Source: Leptodontidium sp. MPI-SDFR-AT-0119 (lineage: Eukaryota > Ascomycota > Leotiomycetes > Helotiales > Leptodontidiaceae). From it: DNA of 64,000 nt. This document shows, one piece after another, positions 1 through 11,269 of this stretch. Numbering within the stretch: position 1 is the first letter of the stretch; each line of letters opens with the position of its first letter. The translations under genes and the position numbers were made by a program. The stretch lies in contig JAHLEZ010000038.1 of NCBI GenBank assembly GCA_020726505.1, positions 186,001 to 250,000 of the forward strand. Reading direction: 5' to 3'. The notes beneath the pieces are model-generated. The model had not been told where the DNA came from. It searched no databases and saw only the letters and a list, made by a program, of their open reading frames with translations.

Positions 1-160
1 GCAAACACGGGCTTTCCAAAGGCACCTAAGAGCTTGGTCGTTCCGTCAGGGGCAGTCTACTCTTGTGTATGCACCCCAGCTGTCGCCTCCAAACCAACCA
101 TTCTATTCCTTCATGGATTTCCATGCACATCCCTGGGTTGGCATTACCAAAATGAGTGTT
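1..160 (+). pseudogene. alpha/beta-hydrolase (epoxide-hydrolase-like) N-terminal fragment
   Basis: The frame is open from base 1 and reads into PTILFLHGFPCTSLGWHYQ. The HGFP oxyanion-hole motif after a hydrophobic strand is typical of epoxide hydrolase-like alpha/beta hydrolases. Near base 160 the frame runs into a 14-T tract. After it, a weak continuation (SYGPIVPNAS, near 179-208) appears in another frame with stops. No catalytic nucleophile elbow is present, and the gene begins outside the window. It is a truncated, frameshifted remnant; the family call rests on one motif. Confidence 0.45.
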
Positions 161-208
161 TTTTTTTTTTTTCAGTTAAAGCTATGGCCCCATCGTCCCA
201 AATGCCTC

Positions 209-1818
209 TTAAACTGTCAAGGTTAGAGCGGGACAATATCCCCTTCCTAGTACAAAGGAATTCTCAGTATCCACTCTTCCCATCAACTACCCTAAAGGCC
301 TTTCCGCCCTTTCTAAACATAGTCTTCAAATTATCCGAAATCACATCTAGTCTTTCTAGTGCCGCAAAATGCTTACCCTTACTACCCTCACTAATATAAA
401 TAACCTTTCCTAATCCCTCCGCCTATATTCGTGTTATATTTGTAATCTCCTTAGGGAAATACGCCAGCCTAATAGGCAGATCCACATACGCCTATAGCCT
501 TTCCGTGTTATTTATATCGCGATTACTTGCCTGACTTTCGAAATAAATAAAACTGGCTATAAATAGGCCGGCGGTAGAGAAGTAGTAGATACTAACCTAT
601 GTTAATATCTCACTAGTAAACTAAGGGTAATCGTTAGTCTATGCCATGAGCTTCTCGTAGATCTACGCGAGGAGTCTAACAGGAGAGTCGGCTAAGGAGT
701 AGCCGATTGTCTGGGGTTTCGTTGCTATTTGCGCGAAGTAGCCACGTCCGGAGCCGAACTTCTAGTCAATAGCACGAGCGAGCGACTCGGATTCGGAGGT
801 TATATAAGTTAGAAGAAAGCCGCTTAAGGCGTGCTTTATAAGGGAGTAAATAAAGCGAAACGGAGTATTAAGGGGTTTAGGAAATCTAGCTAGAACTATA
901 TTTGTGTGGAGGGCGCGAGCATAATCGGAATGATAGTGCCTTAGGGCTCGCAGAATTATAGAGTCCTAATCGCCACTTTAGACGACTATTAAAGAGTCAG
1001 CAGTTATTTATTATTGACCTCAAACTTAATGTTGCGATCAATTTCCGCAACAGTATATTTAGCAAAGAAGTCAGGATAGGACAGTAGACGTCAAGTTCAA
1101 AACTTAAAAGGGACTAACGTACTATATTGATCGTATCTAAGTGCAAGCATGAGTTTATTACACGCCTCCGCGTACTGGGATATTCCGAATCCTTTCTTCT
1201 GGGGTTAATAAGAGCAGTAGAGCCAATTTGTAATTATTAACTTACTTTGCTAACGCGGGAGGAGAAGCCAAAATTTGGCAGGGATAGGGCAACGACATAA
1301 AAAGCTAGTTCGTCTTGGCTTCCCCGGAAGAGAGGTAAAAGATTCGTAACCTTAATAAAATTTCTAGGCCTTAAATATTGTTAGTACAACGGGATTATTA
1401 TTATAGTTATATTAAATTAAGTAGTGTCTCCCTTATATTTATAAATAAATAGTAGAAGAATAGTATTAGTTACATTACTTCTTTAATATATAAAATGTAT
1501 ATTTAATTCTCCAAATCCGTTGACTGTAATATTCGTAGTAAACTAAGGTTACTCGTTTAGCTTTACTTCTTAAGTTCGCCAATCGAACCCGTGTTTTTAG
1601 TATTTGACTAGTCTTGTGACTTAAGATAGCGGAGCTCTATATATTGAACTAGCCTAGTCTAATTCAGGAGGAAAATCTGTGAGGTCGAGCTTTTAATAGA
1701 GCTTATGAAGTTTGCTCTCCTTAATATTAATAATGAAAGGGGTAATTAGAGACATCTTAGTAAGTGATCCTAGTGATAGATTTAAAAGGGCACAAAGCAC
1801 AAGTATTTGAATGTTCAA
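209..1818. other. AT-rich stretch without a recognisable gene
   Basis: Every frame is closed by frequent TAA/TAG codons and the sequence is TpA-rich, as in RIP-decayed fungal repeats. I recognise no protein motif, RNA gene or terminal repeat. Confidence 0.6.
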
Positions 1819-1887
1819 TAACGTCTCACCCCTAAATTCCGCCCACCTCGCTTAATTCTAGTACTTGATACTTAACACTTAATAACT

Positions 1888-3654
1888 CTATATTACGCTA
1901 ACTTCTATATATGATATTGTAGAGTCTGATTCTCCTCCTGATTCTGATTCTAGAGACTCAATTTGGCCTTCTCTAGCTGCGATTTGAGCCTTCTTAATAG
2001 TATATGTTATAACGAACTTAGAATTTAGACTCGTTTAGACTTTCCGCCTTTTCTTTGGCCTTAACTGCTCTAATCTCTCTTTTAACTCTTTAATCTTTAT
2101 ATTTGCCTTCCTTAATTCGTAGTCTCTTTTATCAATTCCCTTTATATCCTTCTTAAAAAGTAAACGTCGTATTAAAAGTTAATTATGTGATTTGCTAACT
2201 AAAGTACGAATCTATTGATATAAATCTTTCTTAGCCCTTAGTGTAACGACACAAGAGCCTTGGACGCAGAAGGTTGACTTAACACTTAGAATACAAAACT
2301 ACAGAGCTACTCTATAGGAGGGAGCTATATATATAGGGAGTCAGAGGGGAGTCTGACCTGTTTTGGACCCCTGACCTAGCCGAGGCATACCTGTCGTAAC
2401 ACTTAGAGCCTAAACCTTAATTAAAGTATTAGTTACTTCCGGAGGTAGTATTGGCGTCTCCTAAGGCTTTAAAAGAGATGGATTTGTTGATTTATTACTG
2501 TTTTCTAATAGCAAAGGACTTATTAATAGCTTGGCTACTAATACTGGCTATAATCCTATAGTTCTCTACCCCGCCTTAATATTAAAAGATATAATACTCT
2601 CTTAACGTGCCTTCTAATAGTAAATAAGGAAGTTCCGCTTCTTAATTAAAGTAGAATTGATTAAAGAACTCAACTTTTGTAGTTCTTTCTAGTAAGCACG
2701 CTTTAAAATAAAGAAAACTATTAAATCTAAAGGTTATAAAACGTGTGACATATATATAAGTAAGAATAAAAGGTATATATTATGTTCAAGGCACTTCTAA
2801 AGGAATTCCATAGTCTCATGGCTCCTATAGCCATCTAAAATAAGGAGTCTTGCTAAATGGTCACGTGGTTCGGTCTAAGGTATAAACACCTTCTCTAGCC
2901 ACTTAAGGGCCACTTAATTAGTTGTCTACTCATTCTCGGTGGCTGTAAAGTGCTATTAATCGAATACGTCTAATTGAGACGGAAACTACTATTATTGAAC
3001 TGATTTTCCCTTGTAAGCTACATCTGGTCACGTAAAAGCTCTAATTGCAAAGATACACTTAAGGATTGTCGTCTAAGCACGTGAACTTGGCTGTTTTCCT
3101 TGAATCTTGCGGCTCTTAGCGTTCCTTACAATATATCTATTAAGACTGTAGCCTTTTATAATACTAGTCTCGTCCATATTCTAACGTTAAGCAGCTGGAA
3201 TGGCCTTAATAGCCGGAATCTCCAATTTTTGAAACTACAGCTTAATAACTTCGGTACAAGTGGCGTTAATACGCATAGAATCGACGTAGATTTGCCTCTT
3301 AGTCTTTAGAATAAGGTTACGTGCCAAAAATCGTGTTGTCTAATGTTTTCCCAATGGTAGGTAGTCTCCTTGAAGTGCTAAAAGCCTTTATCTAAAAACC
3401 TTGATCTATGTGTGCGTAACTCGATGGCCAAGAGACTCTTGAGTCTAAATCCAATCGGCCAATCGATTCTCTACTACCGTAAGTAGCCTTTGTAAGTGAC
3501 TAAGAGCCTCCTTACGTGGTTGAGTCGTTGTGTTGCGGTCACGAAGTGTAGACCTTGGAATGCCTTACTTTAGGCATGCCTTTCGTAAAGACTTGCCATT
3601 TGCGACCTCCTCAAGCGTACACATGATGTCATACTCAGTATATATAGGCTCCAT
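1888..3654 (-). pseudogene. pogo/Fot1 (CENP-B-type) DDE transposase, RIP-degraded
   Basis: From an ATG at 3654 the minus strand reads as a nearly full-length pogo transposase interrupted by many stops. In order it shows: an N-terminal psq/CENP-B helix-turn-helix (LEEVANGKSLRKACLK, then GIPRSTLRDR); the first catalytic region (NMDETSIIKGYSLNR); a KGKSVQ stretch; and the LILDGYRSHETMEFL segment matching the DGHGSH region. The C-terminus has a basic LRPKKRRKV run and an acidic Ser/Glu tail ending near 1888. Most stops replace Trp or Gln, as RIP would produce. A 160-bp solo LTR plus a 5-bp duplication splits the frame at 2242-2406, and the transposase homology resumes on the other side. It cannot make an active enzyme. 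Confidence 0.85.
2242..2401. mobile_element. solo LTR, family A copy 1 (160 bp), nested in the pogo element
   Basis: The sequence begins TGTAACGACA and ends TGTCGTAACA, so it has TG...CA ends in a short inverted repeat. It is flanked by the perfect 5-bp direct repeat CTTAG (2237-2241 and 2402-2406). The interior closely matches 54758-54928. No internal retrotransposon domain lies beside it, so it is a solo LTR left by recombination between two LTRs. Strand is not assigned. Confidence 0.9.
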
Positions 3655-3889
3655 GATAAAAACAATACGAATTACAAGTTTGAAGAGAATCGATTAAAGA
3701 ATAGAAGAGTAATTAATTATTCAAGTTAGTGGGTAAGAGTAGCGGTGAGTTAAGCGAGGGTGGGCGGAATCTAGGGGTGAGACGTTAGGTAACATTCACA
3801 TGGCTTTACTAGACCGGCTAGCCCAAGGATCCAGGTAGTTGTAGCCCTCGTCCTGGCCAAGGTCGACGCCGTCGAGATGTCTTCCTCCT

Positions 3890-4130
3890 CACCCCGCAAT
3901 CGACAATCGGGCTGCGGGCCAACAGAAAACTCCATGTCGGTGGCCCAGCCCTGAGAACTTCCGTGCCTCGGCCGCATTCAAGGACAGTAGGGATACGTAT
4001 TGTACTGTACACTCCTACAACCATCGCCGTTCGTCTTCTCCGACAAGACAATCGGGGTGCGGACTAACGGCAAATTCTGTGTGGTAGCACAGGCCTGAGG
4101 ACTTCCGTGCCTCGGCCCGCATTGGGGAGA
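3890..4130 (+). repeat. duplicated remnants of a P450 5' coding segment
   Basis: Two diverged copies of a segment of about 76 bp lie at roughly 3901-3976 and 4048-4123; both contain GACTTCCGTGCCTCGGCC or a near match. The stretch before the second copy (about 3985-4033, GGGATACGTATTGTAC then CTACAACCATCGCCGTT) is a diverged copy of the membrane-anchor coding region of the P450 just downstream (about 4295-4337). These look like scraps of tandem duplications of the P450 5' end, now in its upstream region. Confidence 0.6.
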
Positions 4131-4242
4131 TTTGCATGCGGGGGGGCCGGGGTATTCTATACATATGAGCCTCGTTGAGCCATGACAACGGATGATAGAC
4201 ACTCACCGGTCACCAACTGAAGAACCCTTGATGTGCTTCAAC

Positions 4243-5975
4243 ATGGCGGCCACTTATCAACTCCTTTTGTTAGCTGCCGCTACCCTCTACCTAGGGATCC
4301 GTATTATACGCTCCTATAACCGTCGCCGTTTAGCTTCAACTCTATCGTGCAAACCGGTACGAGATGCCCCGTCTGGGCCTTTTGGACTCGTTGCTTTCTA
4401 TCATATGACGCAAGCTGTCAAGTCAAAGTCTTGGTTGCCCTGGTTCGAATCAGAATTCCGCAAGAATGGCACCACCTTCGGGCGACCACTCGTGGGTCGT
4501 AACCTAATTATGACTTGCGAGCCTCAGAACGTCAAGGCTCTTCTTGCAACACAGTTTGCAGACTTTGGACTAGGAACTAGGTACCAGCATTTACTCCCGC
4601 TACTTGGAGATGGCATCTTTACACTAGACGGCAATGGCTGGTCCCACTCGCGCGCACTCCTGCGCCCACAGTTTAGTAGAGAGCAGGCAAGGTCTTATCA
4701 GCCGAGTTAGTTGCAACTATTGACTGACTTTCTTAACTAGGTTGCAGATATACAGCAACTAGACGTACATATGGGGCATTTTATGTCCCACATCCCAAGT
4801 GATGGCAGCTCCTTTGATATCCAGGAACTGTTCTTTCGCCTGACTCTAGATTCATCGACAGACTTCCTCTTCGGCGAATCGGTGAACTCCCTTGTGTCGA
4901 CTACTGACACGCAGTCCGGCGTTCCAGTCAAGGGGCGGCAGGGCTTTGAGGCCGCATTTAATCTATCTCAAGACTACTTGGCAGCACGATCACGAGCTCA
5001 AGGACTCTACTGGTTGATAAATCCGAAGGAGTTTCGCGAAGCAAATCGTATTTGCCACCAGCTTGTGGATTACTATGTGAAAAAGGCCCTCGAGCCGACC
5101 GCGGACAGGGATATCAAGTCTCCACAAGATCGAGAACGCTACATTTTCCTCGAAGCACTCGCCAAGGATACGAGAGATCCCAAATTACTACGAGACCAAC
5201 TGCTTAATATCCTCTTGGCGGGACGTGATACGACAGCAAGTTTATTAAGCTCTGTGTTCTATGAATTAGCCCGAAATCCAAAAGTATGGGCGAGACTTAG
5301 GAATGAGATTGTGGAAAGATTTGGTACTACCAAACAGCCGAAAGCCGAGATCTCCTTCACGGCTCTAAAGGACATTCCATATCTTCGATATGTTCTTGAC
5401 GAAGGTATACATAACTGTTCCCAATACTCATTATATGCACTTAGCCCTGCCGTGTTGCTAATCTTCCACTGGCAGCCTTGCGAATGTACCCACCTGTTCC
5501 GCTAAATCTCCGAACAGCCCTAAAAGACACAACCCTACCCACCGGCGGTGGTGCGAATGGACTATCCCCTATCTTTATCACCAAGGGGACGACTGTCATC
5601 TATTCTGTCTGGGCCATGCATCGACGCCTAGACCTCTGGGGTCAGGATGCGGCGAAGTTCCGGCCGGAAAGGTGGGAAGGGGGTAACTTAAGAGGCTGGC
5701 AGTACCTGCCGTTTAATGGAGGTCCAAGGATCTGCTTAGGGCGTGAGTATCCCATCCCTTCAGCAGTAGTCTAATATTTAGAGAGAGAAGCTAATGTGGA
5801 TGTAGAGCAATACGCTCTTACAGAAGCCGGCTTCGTTGTTGTTAAGCTACTACAAAGCTTCGAGGCAATTGAGAGTGCGATCGCAACGACTGGGGACCCA
5901 CTGATTAATTCAAACTTGACAATGACTCACGAGAATGGTGTACACATCAGGCTGTTTCCCTCGGCGGCAAAGTGA
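4243..5975 (+). CDS. microsomal cytochrome P450 (CYP52/CYP539-like)
   Basis: Model: join(4243..4686, 4741..5404, 5476..5742, 5806..5975), 514 aa. It predicts a heme monooxygenase anchored in the ER by an N-terminal hydrophobic segment ([12 protein letters not shown]). Landmarks in order: PQFSREQ; the I-helix AGRDTT near residue 308; the K-helix ExxR (EALR) at 369-372, formed across intron 2; FRPERW near 431; and the heme loop [11 protein letters not shown] with Cys near 456. The motifs and length resemble fatty-acid/alkane omega-hydroxylase P450s (CYP52 type). The substrate cannot be told from sequence. Intron 1 (4687-4740, 54 bp) has GC-AG ends and contains an in-frame stop; introns 2 and 3 are GT-AG. 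The ATG at 4243 has A at -3 and G at +4 and sits just before the anchor; in-frame ATGs at 4192 and 4231 are alternatives. All key residues are present, so it is probably functional. Confidence 0.88.
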
Positions 5976-7600
5976 TAGTTTTATCTTGGGTATATGGGGA
6001 ACTACTTGGCCTGGTGATTGAGGTCATAAATCAAGTCTGTCCTTTACTTATGTGGTACGATTTAGAGAGAACTCATTTCGGTTGTTCATCAAATCTCCAA
6101 AGTAGTTTGTTGGCTGTCATTTCAATGGAAATATTAGGTAGCTGGGAATATGATGCAAACGACTTCCTTCACGAACATAGATCCTGAACCACCCCGTCTC
6201 TGATGCTTCGTGTTGTGCCGCATGAGACCTCTACAATATGCAACTATGCAATGTAACCTGCAGGATAAGGAAATCGCGAAGGGGGGGGTAGTCATCATTG
6301 TATCACTCTGTTGCCAGCCGACCGCATAACTTTGGTATGATGATGATGATGATGAAGTTTATTCGCCCGGTTCTAAACCTAAAGGGCCCTAGTCTATATT
6401 ACATAATCCACTACGTTCAGTGTTTCCATGACCTCCTGAAGCCCGTACAGAAATGCCTCTTCCAGTATCTTCCACTTTCGGTAATTGCCTTGATCAAACG
6501 AGGTCTCGTGTGTGGTTAGTAGCAAGTGAGCTTGAAGATCATCCCTCCAAGTGTTCAATGTCCTATCGCCGGCGACTGAAGCGAGACCTGCTGGGGACAC
6601 GAGGGTGCTGGGGGTTAGTCGGGGTGAGAGAATGAGATGGGATTTACGGTTGTGGAGTGTTAGCTGCCTGTTCTACCTCCATGTCCAGTCGTCCTGTGGC
6701 AATGGCGAACTTGATCGTTGCTCGAACCGCGTCTATATTTGGTGTCCATTTCTCTGGGCCAGATGGGGATTTCCCCCCCAGGTAGAAGGAGAGATTACCT
6801 CTTCTTGTGTCTGTCTGTGCTAGCGTTTGCGTTCGGTATGCATCCCAATAACTTTGGTATCCCCCGAGCTGCCAGAAGCGCCCTCGCCACAGGGCACGTG
6901 CGCTGAATAATTGCTCGTGGACTTCTCACTAAAGCAGCCTATCACTATCACCACATGAGGGCATCGTCAACATGACGGGGCATATGGTAAAGTACGCGAA
7001 ATCAACTAATGCCACGGTACTCAAGCGTCTATTGGGGTCAGGGCATTCCATTCGCATCCAAACTACTCGTTGGCTGAATGAACTCAACCGTTTGAAATAT
7101 CATAGGCCACTGAGGCACTATTGTACTATATTGCATATATTTTAGAGCCCCAAATGTACAAAAACTTACTGATATTCGTTACGTTGCGTTCGCTCCTCCG
7201 GGTATCGTCTATCTTGAGCACTCCTCAGGCTTCTCTCACCTCCACTTTAACCAAAACCACGGTTTGAAGGGCGATCTCATGTTCCTCCCTAACACATCTT
7301 TCGCAATTGAGCGGAGGCTTCCCAGTGCCTTGCAAGTATTGAAGAGATCGTTCGTGGACCAAGATGAGAATCATCTCTTCTATTCCGCCTTGTAAAGGAT
7401 ATGCCAACCTCGAGACGAGTTGCCCGGATTGGGACTTCCGGCTTTACAAAATTGAAGCACTACTTCAAGCATACCGCGAGCCGTTTACATGTTAGACACA
7501 CCATATGCCCCTGAAAACCTCTTCCAATTCAACCCAGCTTCAGGAAAATCATATGTGAGTGAATACTCCCTGAGTCGACCATGTGCCGGAAAGAGATCGC
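5976..7600. other. intergenic region without a recognisable gene
   Basis: Only short scattered open frames and a small GAT microsatellite (about 6337-6356) are present. I see no family motif on either strand. Base composition is less AT-rich than in the RIP blocks. Confidence 0.5.
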
Positions 7601-7630
7601 GATGCTTGAGAATGCCAAAAATCAACTCGG

Positions 7631-7960
7631 GTGCACCCCGTTACAGTCGGATCCATAGTTTTGTCGTGGTATAGGTGGCATTTTAGGATCCTCTCTAAGG
7701 AATCCGGATTTTCAAAAGAGGAAAATTTAGCATGCGACGAAACTATAAGTTACACAAGCAGATTATTAACCCGATATCTCAAGAAGAATCCATTATATGA
7801 AGACTTCTCATTTATTAGGACAATGCTCAACAGTTTCAAAGTCCCGGGCCCAGATGGACCTCACTTATACCTGGTAGATGAGCCTCTGACTCAGCACTGG
7901 AAGGGGCCAAAGTCGGTATTAACACATCATATGAAACTAGAATTAGCTACCGATTGCCAG
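7631..7960 (+). pseudogene. SRPK-like serine/threonine protein kinase fragment
   Basis: The frame reads HPVTVGSIVL and YRWHFRILSKE, then RLLTRYLKKNPLYEDFSFI, RTMLNSFKVPGPDGPHLYL and VDEPL. This follows the order of the N-lobe of fungal SR-protein-kinase-like enzymes (an HPV.IGD..YRI start, then a GxxHIxxMLDSFxVxGPxGxHxCLVxEPL stretch). The glycine loop and the VALK lysine segment are missing between the two parts, and the C-lobe is absent, with a stop soon after. It is a truncated, internally deleted remnant without the residues needed for catalysis. Confidence 0.55.
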
Positions 7961-8165
7961 CCTAGTATTTACACCATGAATTAAGAGACCAGGATGAAAT
8001 GAAAAAGGATTCATAACCATCTAATCTAAAAGAATGAGTTTTAAGGGACCAAGGAAAAATTCCCATTATAAAATTACCACTTTTTCAGATCACCTCTAAA
8101 CCCACCACCTGTGTGCCACGTGCCTAAGAATTCCCACTTAACGAGAAAGCTTGCTTTCTGATTGC

Positions 8166-8192
8166 AAAAAAAAAAAAAAAAAAAAAAAAAAA
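8166..8192. repeat. A27 homopolymer tract
   Basis: There are 27 consecutive A residues on the plus strand. The tract lies 26 bases beyond the stop codon of the minus-strand MRJP-like gene, so in transcript sense it is a T-tract in the 3' flank. No target duplication was seen that would make it a retroposed poly(A) tail. Confidence 0.9.
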
Positions 8193-8218
8193 CTTCTACA
8201 GGAAGAAGTACCTGGTAT

Positions 8219-9539
8219 TTACGTCAAGATTACCTTGCCACCGCCATCTGGAAGCCTGACTTTAAAGAGAACCCATGGTTTCGTCCTTCGATCCGTGCCA
8301 GGATAGATGGCAGGCGTGAGGTGTAACTGGTTACAAGAGAAGTAAAGATAGCCATCCACCGTGACTGACACTATGTCATAAATTAGCCTTTGGCTACTTC
8401 AGCTATTAGAAAAAGTGCGACTCACTCGTATCAACCCAATTAATCCTCGGATCCCTTACCAACACATTCACGGTCCCATTAGCCGCGTTATATAGATTCA
8501 CTGCGTTTTGCTCGGAGTTGCCAATGTATATGTAACCATTCGAGTCGGTTTCAAACCCATCGCTCATACCTTTCTGGCCTCGATTTCGGATTGCTTGTTG
8601 TGCCATCAGCTCTGAAGTTGCCGATCGCGATCGTAGTAGCGCAGTCGGGACAGAATACAAGTATCTAGATCCCAAAGACCCAAAAAAAAGCTCCTCACCA
8701 TCAGCCGACAAGGCAATACCGTCTGAGCCAACCGGCGAGTACATGAATGGTCGGTCCGGTCCCGCCATAAAGTATATTGGTTCTCCCCATATGAATGGAA
8801 CCATTTGTGTGTCAGGTCGCACTTGTTCCACCAGATCCAAGTGCCGATGACTTGCCGCGGTCCCAAGATCTACAACGATGATCCCGTTGCGGCCTTCTGT
8901 ACTTGAATCGGTAATATAGGCGACGCCCTTCCCACTGCTCGAAACACTTGCGCGTAAGTCGAACCGTACGTCGTTCAAGAATGAGTCCGGGAAAGCGATA
9001 TCTTGCGGGAAGAGGATTGTCTGGAAAACAGTATTTGTTGTAAGATCGATCCCAACAAGCTTGGGCCCACCATATGTGGAAAGCACCTGAACACCGCTGA
9101 GCGGGTCAATAGCCCGGCCAGTGTCCAGAACCCAGAGCCGGTCAAGCGCGTCGATAACAACGCTTTGGACACCAATGAAATGATCTTGGTAGTTTGCGCC
9201 TGACGGAGATCCAGTCGTACGATTAATGGCACCCCCCGGGGGATTGTTCATCTCAACGCTAGGGTAGGGTATTTCTGTGTCCATCCCAGTGAGTTCGGCG
9301 ACAGCATACGCATTGTTGGTCCCATTATTCGTGTTGCCAGGATCCAAGCCGGCTGGGTAGTTTGAAAATTTTCGTCCCGTTGAGGAGACTGTGATTCCAG
9401 TCGGCCATTGATCGTAATAGAGATGAGCGATCTCAAGGGGCGGACCTGTCACTCCGGGATCTGAAAGGATGGTTTGCGCTTCGGCTGCGGTGGAGATACA
9501 GCAGGCGAGTGCAGCTATTGCTCTTTGGCTAATCTTCAT
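8219..9539 (-). CDS. secreted major royal jelly/yellow-family protein
   Basis: Model: complement(join(8219..8370, 8426..9539)), 421 aa, with one 55-bp GT-AG intron. The N-terminus MKISQRAIAALACCISTAAEA is a good signal peptide, so secretion is expected. The body matches the MRJP/yellow beta-propeller family: FSNYP near the start, VIDALDRLWVLDTGR, DSFLNDVRFDLR, AYITDSS, GSDGIALSADG, LYSVPT, KGMSDGFETD, DPRINWVDT, and after the intron DGYLYFSCNQL and a PGTDRR...LFKVRL ending. Without the intron the frame would stop early (WVDTSESHFF) and lose the last blade. The family is a six-bladed propeller found in insects, bacteria and fungi; its role in fungi is not established. NGT and NRT sites suggest N-glycosylation. 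It looks intact. Confidence 0.88.
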
Positions 9540-9714
9540 TGTCTTTTTGCGTGTGTGGCGTGTAGACTTAAAACTACTTGGTACGAGAAGAAGCCTCGTA
9601 TATATAGTTAAATAGTCGAATAGTCAACTCTCTGGAGGATAATAAGCTTTCACGTTAAGCGGTGTAATATTAGCTAACGGCCTTACATTAGACCGTTTGA
9701 AAACCGAAATGCCC

Positions 9715-9918
9715 TTAGAGAACGGTGGTTAACGAGCGGATAGTAATCAGAACGGCGAAGCCGCCAACTGCGAAAGCGGTGTTATATGTCAATGAGTTAT
9801 CATCTCCGGCAGGGTTATCCATCTTTAAATTGGCGACAGTGAAGTCAGTGGCGTGCCCAAAAAGAAGACCATAGACGTCTCTAGTTCCCACAAGGACGAT
9901 GATCCCACACAGATTCCA
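9715..9918 (-). pseudogene. possible last exon of a small membrane protein
   Basis: A 68-codon minus-strand frame begins right after an AATTAG that could be a splice acceptor and ends in TAA. It reads CGIIVLVGTRDVYGLLFGHA and, later, YNTAFAVGGFAVLITI, two hydrophobic stretches with a conserved-looking GTRD turn. I found no upstream exon in the neighbouring sequence. It could be a remnant of a small integral membrane protein; the family is not recognised. Confidence 0.25.
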
Positions 9919-11269
9919 CTAATTAATTATACTTGCCATACTAAAGAATGGCCGGAGATTTACACCTGAACTTGGCTCACTTGGACCTCTAGCTCTTGCG
10001 TCGCCTTCTTTGCTAATGAAGCTGGACCCCTACCCTGATGAACAAAACATCTACTTCCTACGACTAACACTCTTGCTTCTTCTTCACCCGACTCCGCAAC
10101 CCCTCCAACTCCTCAGCCCTTGCCTACGAGCAATCAATTTCCCGTCAAAGCAGCAATCCCCATCAAAAGTGAACCCCCCAAAAAAAACCAACGTAGGCAT
10201 CAAAATGCATCTCCTCGCACATGCAGTTCTAGCTCTAAGATATGTAGCTAAAACAGTGAAGAAAATATATCTGTCCAACGCACCTTGGATTCCTAAATTT
10301 GCCCATCTGAAGAGAAGGAGAGCTACCGAATCATCCCCTATGATTAGCCTGTAATTCTCACTAATCTCGAATCTCTCTTATCCAGCAGAGAGAGAGGGAA
10401 ACGAACCAGTAAGAATAAAATGCCCGTTCGCCTAATTCCAGCTCACTTTACATAAGTAAGCGGCTAGTGGAAGGGAATTGATTTGTTGTGAGTTTGTGGA
10501 GCTTCGTAGGTGAGATGAGCGGAAGAATAGGGCAAGTGAAGCATTTGGCTGCCGAGGTCATTCACTAATCAATCATTTTAATGTGCTTGCGAAGGTACCT
10601 ACAGGAATAACCTTTCGCACATTGTCCTTTACCGTCTCCCTTGATGAACGTTAATTCTGGTGATTTCTAATTGGATACGGGGTGATTTACAGATACAGTA
10701 GATACCTATTCATCAACCTAGAAGGGTTGGCCCAATACCTAGTAGGCTCGCTAGTATTTAGAGTGATTTCATAAATCGCCACCAAAACCAGCGGAGTTTA
10801 ATCGACGCGATACTGACTACATTAGGAGGCACCTGACAATAAGTCGACGCGGCCGCCAACTGTCGGGGCAAGCGTAGCAACGAAATCAAGTTGGCTGGAG
10901 TCAATCTCCAAGGAGCCTTGTCGAGAAGATTTTTGGGACCCATGTCTGGAAACCTTTTGTCTTCCGAGCGTGAAGAAAACATTCTCGAGAATCAGTTGCT
11001 ATGCCTGGAGGAAACTTTAAAACATAGCGAAGTTCCGAACGCGTCTTCATCCGGGGCTCATCATGACCATGGAAAACGCACAGACGTGAATAAAACCGTA
11101 CGGCTTTCTTCTTATTACTGGATTTTCTTACTGCGATTGACGTGTGCTTCATTGTTGCCTTCGCGTGATGACTTTGACTTAAGCTGGCGACGCCTTCTTC
11201 TGCGCAGGAAGGCGATAAGAATGGGTCTCCTGTACAGTGGTTGGTTCCGGGTGACTGCTTTGCATTTGC
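9919..11269. other. intergenic region, no gene recognised
   Basis: Short open frames on both strands (for example 10010-10354 plus) are Leu/Pro/Ser-rich without motifs. No RNA gene or repeat boundary was seen before the MITE. Confidence 0.45.

Larger units (their letters stand above)
1819..3787 (-). mobile_element. Fot1/pogo-type DNA transposon, complete but dead
   Basis: Terminal inverted repeats of about 38 bp start with ACGTCTCACCCCTA at 1821 and end as its complement at 3785; they differ by a few substitutions and one base. Each is flanked by TA (1819-1820 and 3786-3787), the target duplication of the Tc1/mariner/pogo superfamily. Between them lies a minus-strand CENP-B/DDE-type transposase relic. 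Removing the nested solo LTR and its extra target copy leaves about 1.8 kb, a usual size for Fot1-like elements. Confidence 0.88.

Noticed and set aside
8040..8192. Retroposed sequence ending in the A27 tract
   Set aside because: No target-site duplication and no recognisable source; the tract is equally explained as a 3'-flank homopolymer of the minus-strand gene.
9715..10354. A complete membrane-protein gene
   Set aside because: Only one plausible terminal exon is visible; no start or upstream exons were found, so it is listed only as a weak fragment.
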